A stretch of DNA of 64,000 nucleotides, from the NCBI GenBank assembly GCA_012932295.1, contig JAAONU010000014.1:2108001-2172000 (forward strand). The letters run 5' to 3'. This document shows, piece by piece, positions 36,811 to 47,188 of this stretch. Numbering within the stretch: the first letter of the stretch is position 1; every line of letters starts with the position of its first letter. The stretch comes from Cyclina sinensis. Its lineage: Eukaryota; Mollusca; Bivalvia; Venerida; Veneridae. A program made the position numbers and the translations under genes. The notes beneath the pieces were generated by a model, which saw only the letters and a program-made list of their open reading frames with translations, did not search any database and was not told the DNA's origin.

Positions 36811-39222
36811 CAATATGGATATCCCATTATAGACCAACTTCCACCATAATGTATTAGAGAAAAAGACTGGGTCCCTATTAAGGCAGTACTGGTGCAAATT
36901 ACATGCATTGTCGTATATGATCACTGCTGGTGCCTCTACAAAGAAATAATGTTTTTTTTATGTATTACATGTAGTAATGTAATAGTAAAGAATATTAAAG
37001 AAAAACCTACATATATACCATTTTCAATCAGTCATACAAAATCATTTAAAATGTGTACAGAACTAACTACAAACAATGTCAGTTAGTAAGCTACACAGAC
37101 CAGCATTTGTGATTGCCATTTATGCAACATATTATAACTGAAACATTAATAAAGCTGTTAAGGAAACAGAAATGAAAGCAGATTTCAAAATTTGTACTTG
37201 TTCTGTTTTAAATGTTTTTTTTTCAGCTTATAAAAAAGATAATAAAACTTACTTTCCAAATGTGTTTTAAGGAAAGTAAATGGTCTGTTATGCCAACTAC
37301 AACTTTGAAACCATAGCAAATACTTTGTAATGATTGATATTTTTAAACTGCAATGACGTTGAAGTTTCCTTACCATTTATTTCAATTCACTAAAATACCA
37401 CTATTTAAAATATATTTAGTTCATCTTAAAATAAATCATATATTTCGAAATGAAATTCATAAAAGAATAATATGGGCAAAATTTGTTTGTTGGAAGGATG
37501 AACTTGTAAATTGTAATATGTTTTAACACATATTGTTTTTTTTCAGATTTGAGTAATATTTGCATAAAATATAAAACACCTATTAGAATGAAGTTCAGGG
37601 AAAATGCTTTTCAAATAATCCAGTATGCTATCTTCAGTAACATATAATTTGGTAATAGGCAAATTAATGATTATTTTACAAGCAAACACCCTTACCATGT
37701 GGACAAAATACAGCAAAGATACCAGGTAACAGCACAGAATGGCAAGCACTTTTCTTTGTATATCCATTCTTGTTTTTCTCTTTTTTCTCTTTGTCAGTGA
37801 CATAGATTCCTCTCTCTCTAATGCAGGGCAGGTTAGGATTAAAAGCCAGTGAATGTTCTGTCTGGTTACAGGAAGAAGTTTCTTGGAAGTTCCACGGACT
37901 GGCAAGTTTTTTGACAATACATGAAGGAATTCTATATACTCCTCTTGGGGTGAACTTAAACAGCCTGAAAAAAAAGATTTTGTTTGAAATAATGTACCAA
38001 ACAGAACAGACTGCTAAATATAGAAAGTAAGGAGATATATTGTTGGTTTAAAATGTTCAAAGGAGGACTTGATTCACTAATAAATTCAAATATATATATA
38101 ATTCTGTCATAATATGGTATAATAATAATATTGATAATAATTATAGTCTTTATTTATAGAGGAAACACAGTTGGATGGTTCCAGTCTTCCCTGTGAGCCT
38201 CTCAAAAGTATATAAATTATTTACAACATAACAAAGTATGAAATATATATATTTTATTCAGTTGTGAAATTACATTTACTTATAGTAGTAGTAATAATAA
38301 TAATAATGATGATAACAACAACAACATCAATAATAATAATAATAATAGTAATAATAATAGTAATAATAACATGCGCACAAAGCATCTTGAAATTTAATAC
38401 CAGCAGATTTCTAACAATTATCCTTTACATCTGCATCCACTTGGCTCAAAAACTTACTGGATGACAATGGAGAATGGTTTTTTCCTCCTCTTACTTCCCA
38501 GTTGAAGATGGTCATGCTAAAAGAGTCATACTTTAAACTGCCGTGTAGAGTAAATCTATCTAGGCACACTGATGCTTTTTTTTTCTTGATCGCTGTACAA
38601 AAATATAGATTTACAGTGCATTATTATATTACTGTGGATTTATTAATATTCATTGGGTACTAATTTATTTGGATTTCATGGGCATATTGATCAACAAATC
38701 AAAAACACCACACAATATAGAATTAAACTGAAATATTTACTAAAAAATGAAAATGTTTAATACCACAGGAGTAATGATGCAAGTTCAATACAAATAGGTA
38801 ATACACATGTTGGGATACCCAGGGGTGACTCCACTCCACATGCGATACAAAATGCTCACAGCCATGGCTTATCTGACCTCTCTATTCTTCTTTTCCATTA
38901 CCACTGACCTCAGTATAGTTGTTAGTGAAGGTATCTTTTCATTTATAACTTTTAGTTGATCCTCCCATTTAAATCCAGTTAAGTCATCTACACTTGTCAC
39001 TTCAAATGATGTAGAGGATCTCTTCGATAGCTGTGCTAATTCATTTGTAATTTGTTTCCCCACAATTTCAGTCATTCCATTTCTATAACTTTCTGTCTTA
39101 GATAGATGTTTGACAACAGCATGTTGAGTTCCTGTGTTCATCATAGTTTTCACTACTGCTTTATTGGTGTCATCTGTGATAACTTTTGATTGCTCTATAT
39201 TTTTGGCAGATTTCACTGTGAT
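36811..39222 (-). pseudogene. KDZ-type transposase-like gene remnant, array unit 1
   Basis: Minus-strand exon-like blocks in order: 38869-39222 (ITVKSAKNIEQSKVITDD, then GFKWEDQLKVINEKIPSLTT, stop TAA at 38869-38871), 38458-38588 (DRFTLHGSLKYDSFSMTIF), 37696-37964 (SCNQTEHSLAFNPNLPCIRE, LLPGIFAVFCPH), 37253-37321 (ICYGFKVVVGITDHLLSLKH), 36811-36935 (APAVIIYDNACNLHQYCLNR, DPVFFSNT). The run FCPHG-CYGF followed by IIYDNACNLHQYCLNR is characteristic of Kyakuja-Dileera-Zisupton (KDZ) proteins. In this unit 37696-37964 is in frame through the Cys-rich part. The stop after NREVR and an unclear acceptor before ICYGF mean it is not an intact gene. The first two blocks resemble N-terminal regions of repetitive proteins in marine invertebrates; their role is not known. 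Confidence 0.65.
38289..38371. repeat. (TAA/CAA)n microsatellite
   Basis: A trinucleotide run, imperfect, at the same unit position as runs at about 45467-45535, 57657-57741 and 63919-63990. Length and interruptions differ between copies. Confidence 0.88.
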
Positions 39223-39265
39223 CTGTAAACAGCAGATGAAACAAATTATCAACTGGAATGGCATA

Positions 39266-40210
39266 CAGTAGATTACCACCTTACGACCACGCCGAAATTA
39301 AGACCACGCCGCTATTACGGGCACTTTTGAAAAGAACCAAACATTTTTATTCTTGTCCTATTACAAGTATTTATCAGAATTAAGACCACGCCGCTAATCC
39401 GGTAATGCGACCATCTTGTCAAGATCATTTTGTATATTTTCTTCTTATTGTAATGCCTCGATTACGACCACTCAAAATTAGTGCCTCTCGGGCATGTCAT
39501 CATTATCAGTTGAGTACACCGCCATGTTTACGACACTGCTTTACGACAGCTGCATGGGTAAACAAAAGAAAGTCTGTGCTGTGAAAAACAAATTTTCTTC
39601 AGGTGATTACTAAGTCAAAGTCAAGTCAAAGTAAGGATACTAAAGGATGATATAAGTGTTACTTAAAATTGATTCAATTACAACTTGTTTGCGACACGAG
39701 TAAATAATTGGGAAGGGAACTGAATCCTCGGGTGTATAATTAGTTTTCAGTTTGCTGGAGTTCAAAGCAAAATATAATCTTAGATCGATGCTTACCTATG
39801 TTGATTGAAAAAGAAATCTATTTAGTTGGTTGAATAAAACACTTAGTTAATTTAATTAAGGGTTAATTCTGTTAAAAAACGTAAGATCTTATTTTGAAAT
39901 TTATTCGAACTTCAAAAATTAAAATTTTAATTGTGTCAGACAAATCCCCAGCATGGATGATGGAGAAACGAAAATGAAATTATTGAAATGCTTATTCATT
40001 ATTGAAATGTTTAATTATTGAATATAATAACATCATATTGATGAATAATGTATTTTGCTCTGTCTAAATAATGTTCTTTTTCCCCTTATGAACATGCATA
40101 ATTATGTAAAACATATGTTGCCGAGGTCTCAACCCAGTATTAAGACCAACTCACAATTAAGACCACTTCCCTTTATACCCAATTGTGGTCTTAATAGAGG
40201 AATTTTACTG
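39266..40210. mobile_element. MITE (945 bp), TA duplication, inserted only in array unit 1
   Basis: The left end is CAGTAGATTACCACCTTACG and the inverted right end CAGTAAAATTCCTCTATTAA; both lead into 'aagaccac'-type motifs that recur inside in both orientations. TA flanks lie at 39264-39265 and 40211-40212. Units 2 and 3 keep the empty site ('ggcatatttgaaagccatgg' at about 52305 and 58630), so insertion and exact excision points are demonstrated. No transposase frame. Tc1/mariner-type (Tigger/pogo-like ends) is likely. Confidence 0.9.
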
Positions 40211-40499
40211 TATTTGAAAGTCATGGCCAAAATAAAAACTAAACAGTTAACGGTACCTAAATGAGTTTTTTTGACTTGAAGAAAATTGTCATTGTTCTCT
40301 AACATATTCTGTTATCCATGAGGTTAATCCTTAAAATGGAATATGCTTTATGAATAAAATGATCAAAGTCCCCTTTGTTGGGAATTGTTGTCTGTCTTAA
40401 ATCACATGTATACTGCCAGGATTGTTTTTGTCTAAAATCACATGTATACTAGTTCCCCCACCCCCAAATCTTATGAATTAGCAAATGATGATAATGAAA

Positions 40500-40880
40500 T
40501 ACTTGCCGTTACATTAAAATCCTTCTTAATTATTGTTTGAGTGTGGTCTGAACTTTGACTGTCGTCTTGGATGCAGTAACAGTCTCTCTTGGCGTCCCAT
40601 CCCCCTCCCTCACAGCAACATGGGCATTACATCATTTCTGTATAATTGCTGTATCTGGAGAACACCTGGATCAGTGATAGACAGTTCCATTACATTATTT
40701 ATTTCCATCAAACTTTGGAGTTTTTACCAAAATGTAAGGATTTTTCTCAAATCTACCAGCTTAAGTTCTTTTTTGGAACATCCATCTTTTTCTCCTTTCT
40801 TCTCCCTGTCTTCCAACTTTGTAAGCCTTCTTTTTTATTTGGACACTTTTTCTTTTAAGAAGATGATCTCATCAGAATGC
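40500..40880 (-). pseudogene. Coiled-coil and adjoining exon-like blocks, array unit 1
   Basis: The minus strand contains the equivalent of the better-preserved block at 59199-59420 (EHSDEIIFIKEKVSKSKRRL, then KKELKQLVELEKN), a charged helical segment followed by a GTAAAAAC donor-like site. In this unit the reading frame is disturbed ('cagcttaagttc' for 'cagttgtttaagttc'). It also lacks about 100 bp present in units 2 and 3 (near 52666-52740). It probably belongs to the KDZ-type gene. Confidence 0.45.
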
Positions 40881-41390
40881 TCACACTTAATTTTTTTTGG
40901 TAGTGGTCACACTTCATTTTTTTTGGTAGGAGTAACATTCCTGCAATTTATAAAGCAAGGTCATTATGGCTTTAAATTTCCCACAAAATACAGTGTGACC
41001 AAACTAAATGAAGATGTTATATAAACAATGCCATCTAATTTTGACCAGTAAAATGGCCTGGCCTGAAACTACTACAATTAATCAAGATGAAATCCAAATC
41101 AGTTGCCAAAATTGTGACATCAGTTTTAGTTTAATTTTAGTTTAATATTAATAATGCCAGAATAATCAAAATTTTGAAACCATACATAGCACATATTTAA
41201 ATTTTCAATTTGACCCAGACTGCACTATGATAATCATTAGTTGAACCCATGACAGTAAAGTAACACATTGACTTAGATTCTAAAATGAAAAATAGTGTTA
41301 AGAAGACCCATGCTGAATGTGGCCTATATAATGGGAAGATTAACGAGACTACATTCAAAGAGGGGAAGTTGAAGTTTGATCAGCATTTAA

Positions 41391-41660
41391 TCAACCATTG
41401 AATGCATATTGTTTTTTGGTAGAATTGCAACATGATTGCATGATGATGTCGATTGCTGTTGTTGGTACTCCTTGGCTTTTGAGGGATTTCTGGTAAATCT
41501 GAAGACAAGTGTCATCTTTTTTAATGGGTGTCGTCTTTCTGGTTTGTGAGGTAGATAGAGTGTTGTTGGTGGGTTTGGAAGCAGATAGCATGGACTGCTG
41601 ATGAGAGGTAGTAGTGATGCCCATCAGGTTTTGTGTTGTGCAAAGTGAACATATTACCAC
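41391..41660 (-). pseudogene. Tyrosine-recombinase N-terminal-like fragment, array unit 1
   Basis: The frame reads TCLQIYQKSLKSQGVPTTAI, then DIIMQSCCNSTKKQYAFNG. The pattern (K..G.....D.I..S..NST.KQY) is that of the SAM-like N-terminal DNA-binding domain of tyrosine recombinases, as in DIRS/Ngaro and Crypton elements. The frame ends immediately afterwards, possibly at an AATG|GTTGAT donor. No catalytic R-H-R-Y region was found in the window. Equivalent fragments occur in units 2 and 3. Confidence 0.5.
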
Positions 41661-41689
41661 AGCCTCTGTTTTTTCTTCCTCTATTTTTT

Positions 41690-43014
41690 GTCGAGCCCGC
41701 TTGCGGTGAGCTTGTCTTAGTCACCACTTTTGGCGTATAGTTCGGTGTATGTGCGTGCGTCCGGATTTGTTCAGTCTATATCTTGCTCATTCTTTGAAGG
41801 ATTACAAAATAATTTGGTACAAATGTTCACCATGATGGGGTTGCTTGTGGCACACAAAACCCAGGTCTGCCGCTCAAAGGTCAAGGTCAAACTTGGGGGT
41901 CAGCGCAAAACCCGTGTCCGGAGGGTAACTTCTACATGCATGGAGGGATTTTAATATAACTTGGGACAAATATTCTCCATAGTGAAGTGGAGTGTCGTGT
42001 GAAAAATTCAGGTGTCTGTGGCAAAGGTCAAGGTCACACTTAGGGGTCAAAAGTCAAATAACAAAATAAAACATTCATTTGTGAGTTTAACTTCTATATA
42101 CATTGATGAATTTTAATATAACTTAGCACAAATGTTCTCCATATTGAGTCGAGTTGTCTCGTGCAAAATGAAGGTCAAGGTCATAAACGGTGAAAGTTCA
42201 AATAAAAATATTAAACAAAATAAAACATTCATTTGACAGTATAACTTCTATATACATGGATGGATTTTAATATAGCTTAGCACTTAGCTTTTCACTTTTT
42301 GTTTGTGGTGTATGTGCATCCGTCAGTCCGTGTGTCTGTCTAGATTTGTCCGCTCATTCTTTGAAGGATTACAAAATAGTTTGATACAAATGTTCACCGT
42401 GATGGAATGGTGTCACACGCAAAACCAAGGTCCGATGCTCAAGGGTTAAGGTCGCACTTGGAGGGTCAGCTCAGTACCCGTGTCTGGAGCATAACTTCTA
42501 CATGCCTAGCAGGATTTTAATATAACTTGGGACAAATGTTCTCCATAGTGAGGCGGAGTGTGGCGCGAAAGATTCAGTGTCTGTGGTAAAGGTCAAGGTC
42601 TTACTTCAGTGTCAAAGGTCTAATAACAAATTAAAACATTCATTTGTGAGTATATTTCTTTATACATGGAAGGATTTTTATATAAGTTTTAACTAAAGTC
42701 CTCCATAGTGACTTGACTTGTCTTGCACAAAATGAAGGTCAAAGTCACAAGAGGTCAAGATCAAATAAAAATATCAACCTATCAGATAACATGAATTGAG
42801 TTTTTTAGGCACAAATGTTCATCATGAGACTTCATGTCATGCTCATGAACCAGGTCACTGGGTCAGAGGTCAAGGTCACCTAAGATGATGCAATGTCAAG
42901 ATTTTGCCTTGGGTATAAAGAGAGTGTGCTGCACACATCTCAACTATGTATACATCTTTCTCCATGATCTAAAGCTTATAGGTTCAAGTTTGAATTAAGA
43001 CGAGCGGGCTCGAC
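41690..43014 (+). repeat. AAGGTCA-rich dispersed repeat with GTCGAGCCCGCT ends, unit 1
   Basis: It starts GTCGAGCCCGCT (41690-41701) and ends with the inverse AGCGGGCTCGAC (43003-43014). Between are about six degenerate copies of a motif series: 'cataacttctacatgcat', 'ggattttaatataacttggg', 'acaaatgttctccatag', then AAGGTCAAGGTCA. It is the same superfamily as the repeat at 1.15-1.85 kb. The coding-looking short frames are repeat artefacts. Confidence 0.75.
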
Positions 43015-43453
43015 ATTCTGCCTGTGGGCATGTCTTGTTTGAGAACTTTTGCCATGAGGCTGAAAGGAGCCAAAATATAAAACAACTCATCAGTCCAGTT
43101 GAATGTAAATGCACCTACCGCAAATGCAATAGACAAGCTAACTCATCAGTTGGGAAGAACACTGGACCTGATTTTCGCATCTGATAAACAGTGCACTAGT
43201 AGAGTGAGTCCAGTTTCTTACACCGACCATTTCCTGACTATTTTATCTGTTTTTTAAATGGTTTGTATTGATTTGTATTTGTCACATTTTGTGGTTTTGA
43301 AATAGTGATAACAACTACAAAAATGTATTTCTGTTGACACATACATAAATTTATATAAATTTATTTTCTTTAAATGTCTTTCAAATTTTATAGTACAGCT
43401 AAAACTGACACAATTTATTGAACCGTCTTCATTTTTTGGGGCTTCTTAGATTA

Positions 43454-45747
43454 GCCCTAGAAGGCTTAACAGCATCCCTCAGCTTTTCTCGAACCATCAC
43501 TGGTGTTACATAGGAGAACTTCTTAGCAATGATTTCTGAAACAAACCATTACAATAAACATGTAATTCATTTTTTTCTACTGTGAAGTGGGGGAAGGATT
43601 TTATTTCATAAAATGGCTAAGTTCTTTTAGTTTTTTTTGTTTTTGTTTTTTTTTAATTTTTGCTGCAGTTTCTGCAAATATTCATTCCAATTATGAGTAA
43701 TTTTAACAGAAAGATGTTAATGTGACAACTTTATCGTTTACACTTTATAATAACTTACTGCTAATTCATTAGCAGACATGGATTTAGAAACTGGTGTATT
43801 TTGATAAAATGACATTTTTATTGGTTCTTTGATTTGTGGTTTTAACTATCAACACATGTACTTACACTTCTATGTAAAGTATCATTGGGTGTTAATAAGT
43901 AGATTGACTGACCTTCAAAGTCCACAAAAATTACAAACAAATATCACTGAATTTGCAGTAAATATTTGAATATATATTTTTGTAAGAAAAAATCAAGTTT
44001 AAAAAAAAAAAAAAAAAAAAAACTTTTATCAAGCTTGTTTTATTACCTGTGAACTTGTGGATATCCCATTATAGACCAACCTCAACCATAATGTATTAGA
44101 GAAAAAGACTGGGTCCCTATTAAGACAGTACTGGTGCAAATTACATGCATTGTCGTTTATGATCACTGCTGGTGCCTCTACAAAGAAATAATGTTTTTTA
44201 TGTATTACATGTAGTAATGCAATAGATAAGAATATTAAAGAAAAACCTACATATATACCATTTTCAATCAGTCATACAAAATCATTTAAAATGTGTACAG
44301 AACTAACTACAAACAACAGTTAGTAAGCTAGTCAGACCAGCATTTGTGATTGCCATTTTTGCAACATATTATAACTGAAACATTAATAAAGCTGTTAAGG
44401 AAACAGAAATGAAAGCAGATTGTTTTGTTTAATTATTTTTGCAGCTTAAAAAAAGATAATAAAACTTACTTTCCAAATGTGTTTTAAGGAAAGTAAATGG
44501 TCTGTTATGCCAACTACAACTTTGAAACCATAGCAAATACTTTGTAATGATTGATATTTTTAAACTGCAATGATGTTGAAGTTTCCTTTCCATCTATTTC
44601 AATTCACTAAAATACCACTATTTGAAATATATTTGGTTCATCTTAAAATAAATCATATATTTCGAAATGAAATTCATAAAAGAATAATATGGGCAAAATT
44701 TGTTTGTTGGAAGGATGAACTTGTAAATTGTAATATGTTTTAACACATATTGTTTTTTTTCAGATTTGAGTAATATTTGCATAAAATATAAAACACCTAA
44801 TGAAGTTCAGGAAAAATGCTTTTCAAATAATCCAGTATGCTATCTTCAGTAACATATAATTTGGTAATAGGCAAATTGATAATTATTTTACAAGCAAACC
44901 CCCTTACCATGTGGACAAAATACAGCAAAGATACCAGGTAACAGCACAGCATGGCAAGCACTTTTCTTTGTATAGCCATTCTTGTTTTGACATAGATGCC
45001 TCTCTCTCTAATGCAGGGCAGGTTAGGATTAAAAGCCAGTGAATGTTCTGTCTGGTTACAGGAAGAAGTCTTGGAAGTTCCATGGACTGGCAAGATTTTT
45101 GACAATACATTAAGGAATTCTATATACTCCTCTTGGGGTAATTGTACACAGCCTGAAAAAAAGATTTTGTTTGAAATAATGTACCAAACAGAATTAACTG
45201 CTAAACATAGAAAGTAAGGAGATATATTGTTGGTTTAAAATGTTCAAAGGAGGACTTGATTCACAAACTAATAAATTCAATATATATATAATTCTGTCAT
45301 TTAATAATATGGTATAATAATAATATTAATAATAATAATAGTCTTTCTTGGATGGTTCCAATCTTCCCTGTGAGCCTCTCAAAAGTATATAAATTATTTA
45401 CATCATGAAAAAGTATGAAATCAAGATTTTATACATATTTCAGTTGTGAAATTACATTTACTTAAAGTAATAATAATAATAATAATAATATAATAATAAT
45501 AATAATAATGACATCAATAAAAATAACAATTATAACATGTGCACAAAGCATCTTGAAATTTAATACCAGCCGATTTCTAACAATTAACCTTTACATCTGC
45601 GTCCACTTGGCTCAAAAACTTACTGGATGACAATGGAGAATGGTTTTTTCCTCCTCTTACTTCCCAGTTGAAGATGGTCATGCTAAAAGAGTCATACTTT
45701 AAACTACCATGAAGAGTAAATCTATCTATGCACACTGATGCTTTTTC
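43454..45747 (-). pseudogene. KDZ-type transposase-like gene remnant, array unit 2 proximal part
   Basis: Minus-strand blocks: 45624-45747 (EKASVCIDRFTLHGSLKYDS, with a clean CAG acceptor and GTAAG donor), 44908-45152 (SCNQTEHSLAFNPNLPCIRE intact, then about 26 bases are missing and the FCPHG frame is lost), about 44475-44560 (ICYGF-type block), 44055-44177 (IIYDNACNLHQYCLNRDPVF; a 7-base deletion removes the donor seen in units 1, 3 and 4), and 43454-43535 (IIAKKFSYVTPVMVREKLRD). The 5' blocks of this unit lie beyond the insertions at 51835-52275. Confidence 0.62.
43999..44022. repeat. Poly-A tract
   Basis: A run of more than 20 A, replaced in units 3 and 4 by shorter interrupted runs ('aaaaaacaacaaaaaaac'). 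Confidence 0.9.
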
Positions 45748-45806
45748 CTGATTGCTGTACAAAAATATAGATATACAGTGCATTATTATATTACTGTGAA
45801 TTTATT

Positions 45807-46966
45807 ATTCTAACACGATCTAAAAATATCCTATATATACAAAGAAGAAAATAAAGTCGGGGTTATTCTGCAGTATACCACTCGCGTGCGCTTGTTGTTT
45901 TGGCTGTTCCGTGAACCGCCGTCACCCCACGTATAAAATTTTTATGAATGAAAGTCACGTGATTTTTGTAAAATACCATTTTGGTAAATATATACGTCAC
46001 TAAGACAAATCAACCGTTTTATTTGTAATTTTAAAGTTAACATGAAAATAAAATTACAACCAAATGCCATATCCTCAAAAGTACCTCTCGGGCATATATA
46101 TACAACCACACATAGTCATATCAACCTAATATAAAAGCCAACTAAACAAACTACTCTACAAGATGAGAACATATTATGAGATGAGAACGATATGACGTCA
46201 TACAGATGGTTTGACGTCACCCAGGCTATAGTATGGTCGGTTTGTCTCGTGACTACTACCGTAGGAATCGTAGTATTACCGGCGTACAACAACAAAGTTC
46301 GGCTGCAAAATGGCACAAAAAAGCCAATTTACTTAGAATGGGCACAATTTGTGAAATAATAATAGCCGAGCAATGTTTTCTGTCAATAATCCATGTAAAT
46401 GTTACTTGTATCTACACCCGGTGTCTACATTAAAATTCACACACGTATGCCGACCTTCGTGTAATCGACCTTGTGACTTTTTACATATGCTATTTTTAGC
46501 ATCTGAGAACATGAACATCTTTTATTTGTTTGAACATTTAATTTATTATTAAATTGCAATTTTAGTTCGAAATAAAAAAAAAGAAATTATCAACTGATGA
46601 AACGTGTGTTGTTTATTTGTTCATTTATTGGATTGATCAACTTATTATGTGGAAGCCAACTTTTACATATATCGAGGGAGGAAATTTTAACGGCCAAAAA
46701 CGGGTTTACCGCGCAAGTGTTTTTACAATCGTAAGAAGTAGTTAACACCTATTTCACAATGTGGTTAAATTTATCGTTTGGTCGTGTTAGAATCGAAATA
46801 ACAAGTATCCAGTTGTGGTTTATCGTATAATAACCCGCGTTTTTCGTTCTTATGCGAAACAATATATCACTCAGGCCTACGGCCTTCGTGATATATTCCT
46901 ACGCATAAGAACTCAAAACGTGGGTTATTCTACGATAATCCACGCCTGGATACTTATTATTTCTTA
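45807..46966. mobile_element. Insertion of 1.16 kb with hairpin ends, only in unit 2
   Basis: Units 1 and 3 read 'gaatttattaatattca(t/a)tggg' without interruption; unit 2 has 1160 bp between 'gaatttatt' and 'aatattcaatggg'. It begins ATTCTAACACGATC, whose inverse (GGTCGTGTTAGAAT) lies at about 46780-46793. Next comes a long hairpin, 46797-46962, whose arms start AAATAACAAGTATCCAG and AAATAATAAGTATCCAG and whose tip is near 'ggcctacggcc'. The inner left end (about 45856-45890) also shares 'gggttattct' with the hairpin. It looks like two nested or fused TIR elements. No transposase is present. Confidence 0.75.
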
Positions 46967-47188
46967 AATATTCAATGGGTACTAATTTATTTGAATTTCA
47001 TGGGCATATTGATCAACAAATTCAAAAACACCACACAGTATAGACGATTCCAGAATCGATAATTTGACGGCCGCCATTTTGGTAGTCACGTGACACGTCC
47101 GCCATTACGGTACTGAAGAATCCTGAATTCCACCAGAAACATAAGATAGCAAATATTTGAAAAAAAACTAGATCTACACCCTCCAAAA

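Larger units (their letters stand above)
36421..43254. repeat. Array unit 1 of a tandemly repeated 6.2-kb sequence
   Basis: It starts at the stop codon of the EEP fragment ('taaatg') and runs to the same point of the next copy. It is 6834 bp, including a 945-bp MITE (39266-40210). Compared with other units it lacks a segment of about 550 bp after 36790 (the exon starting at 43535 in unit 2) and has its own 190 bp near 36500-36690. It shares the KDZ-type exons, the recombinase-like fragment and the AAGGTCA-rich repeat in the same order. Confidence 0.9.

Noticed and set aside
37543..37917. Apparent small membrane protein (MDIQRKVLAILCCYLVSLLYF) repeated in each array unit
   Set aside because: The overlapping frame gives SACHSVLLPGIFAVFCPH, which fits the KDZ-type CPHG motif and the adjacent CYGF exon. 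The hydrophobic frame is a shadow.
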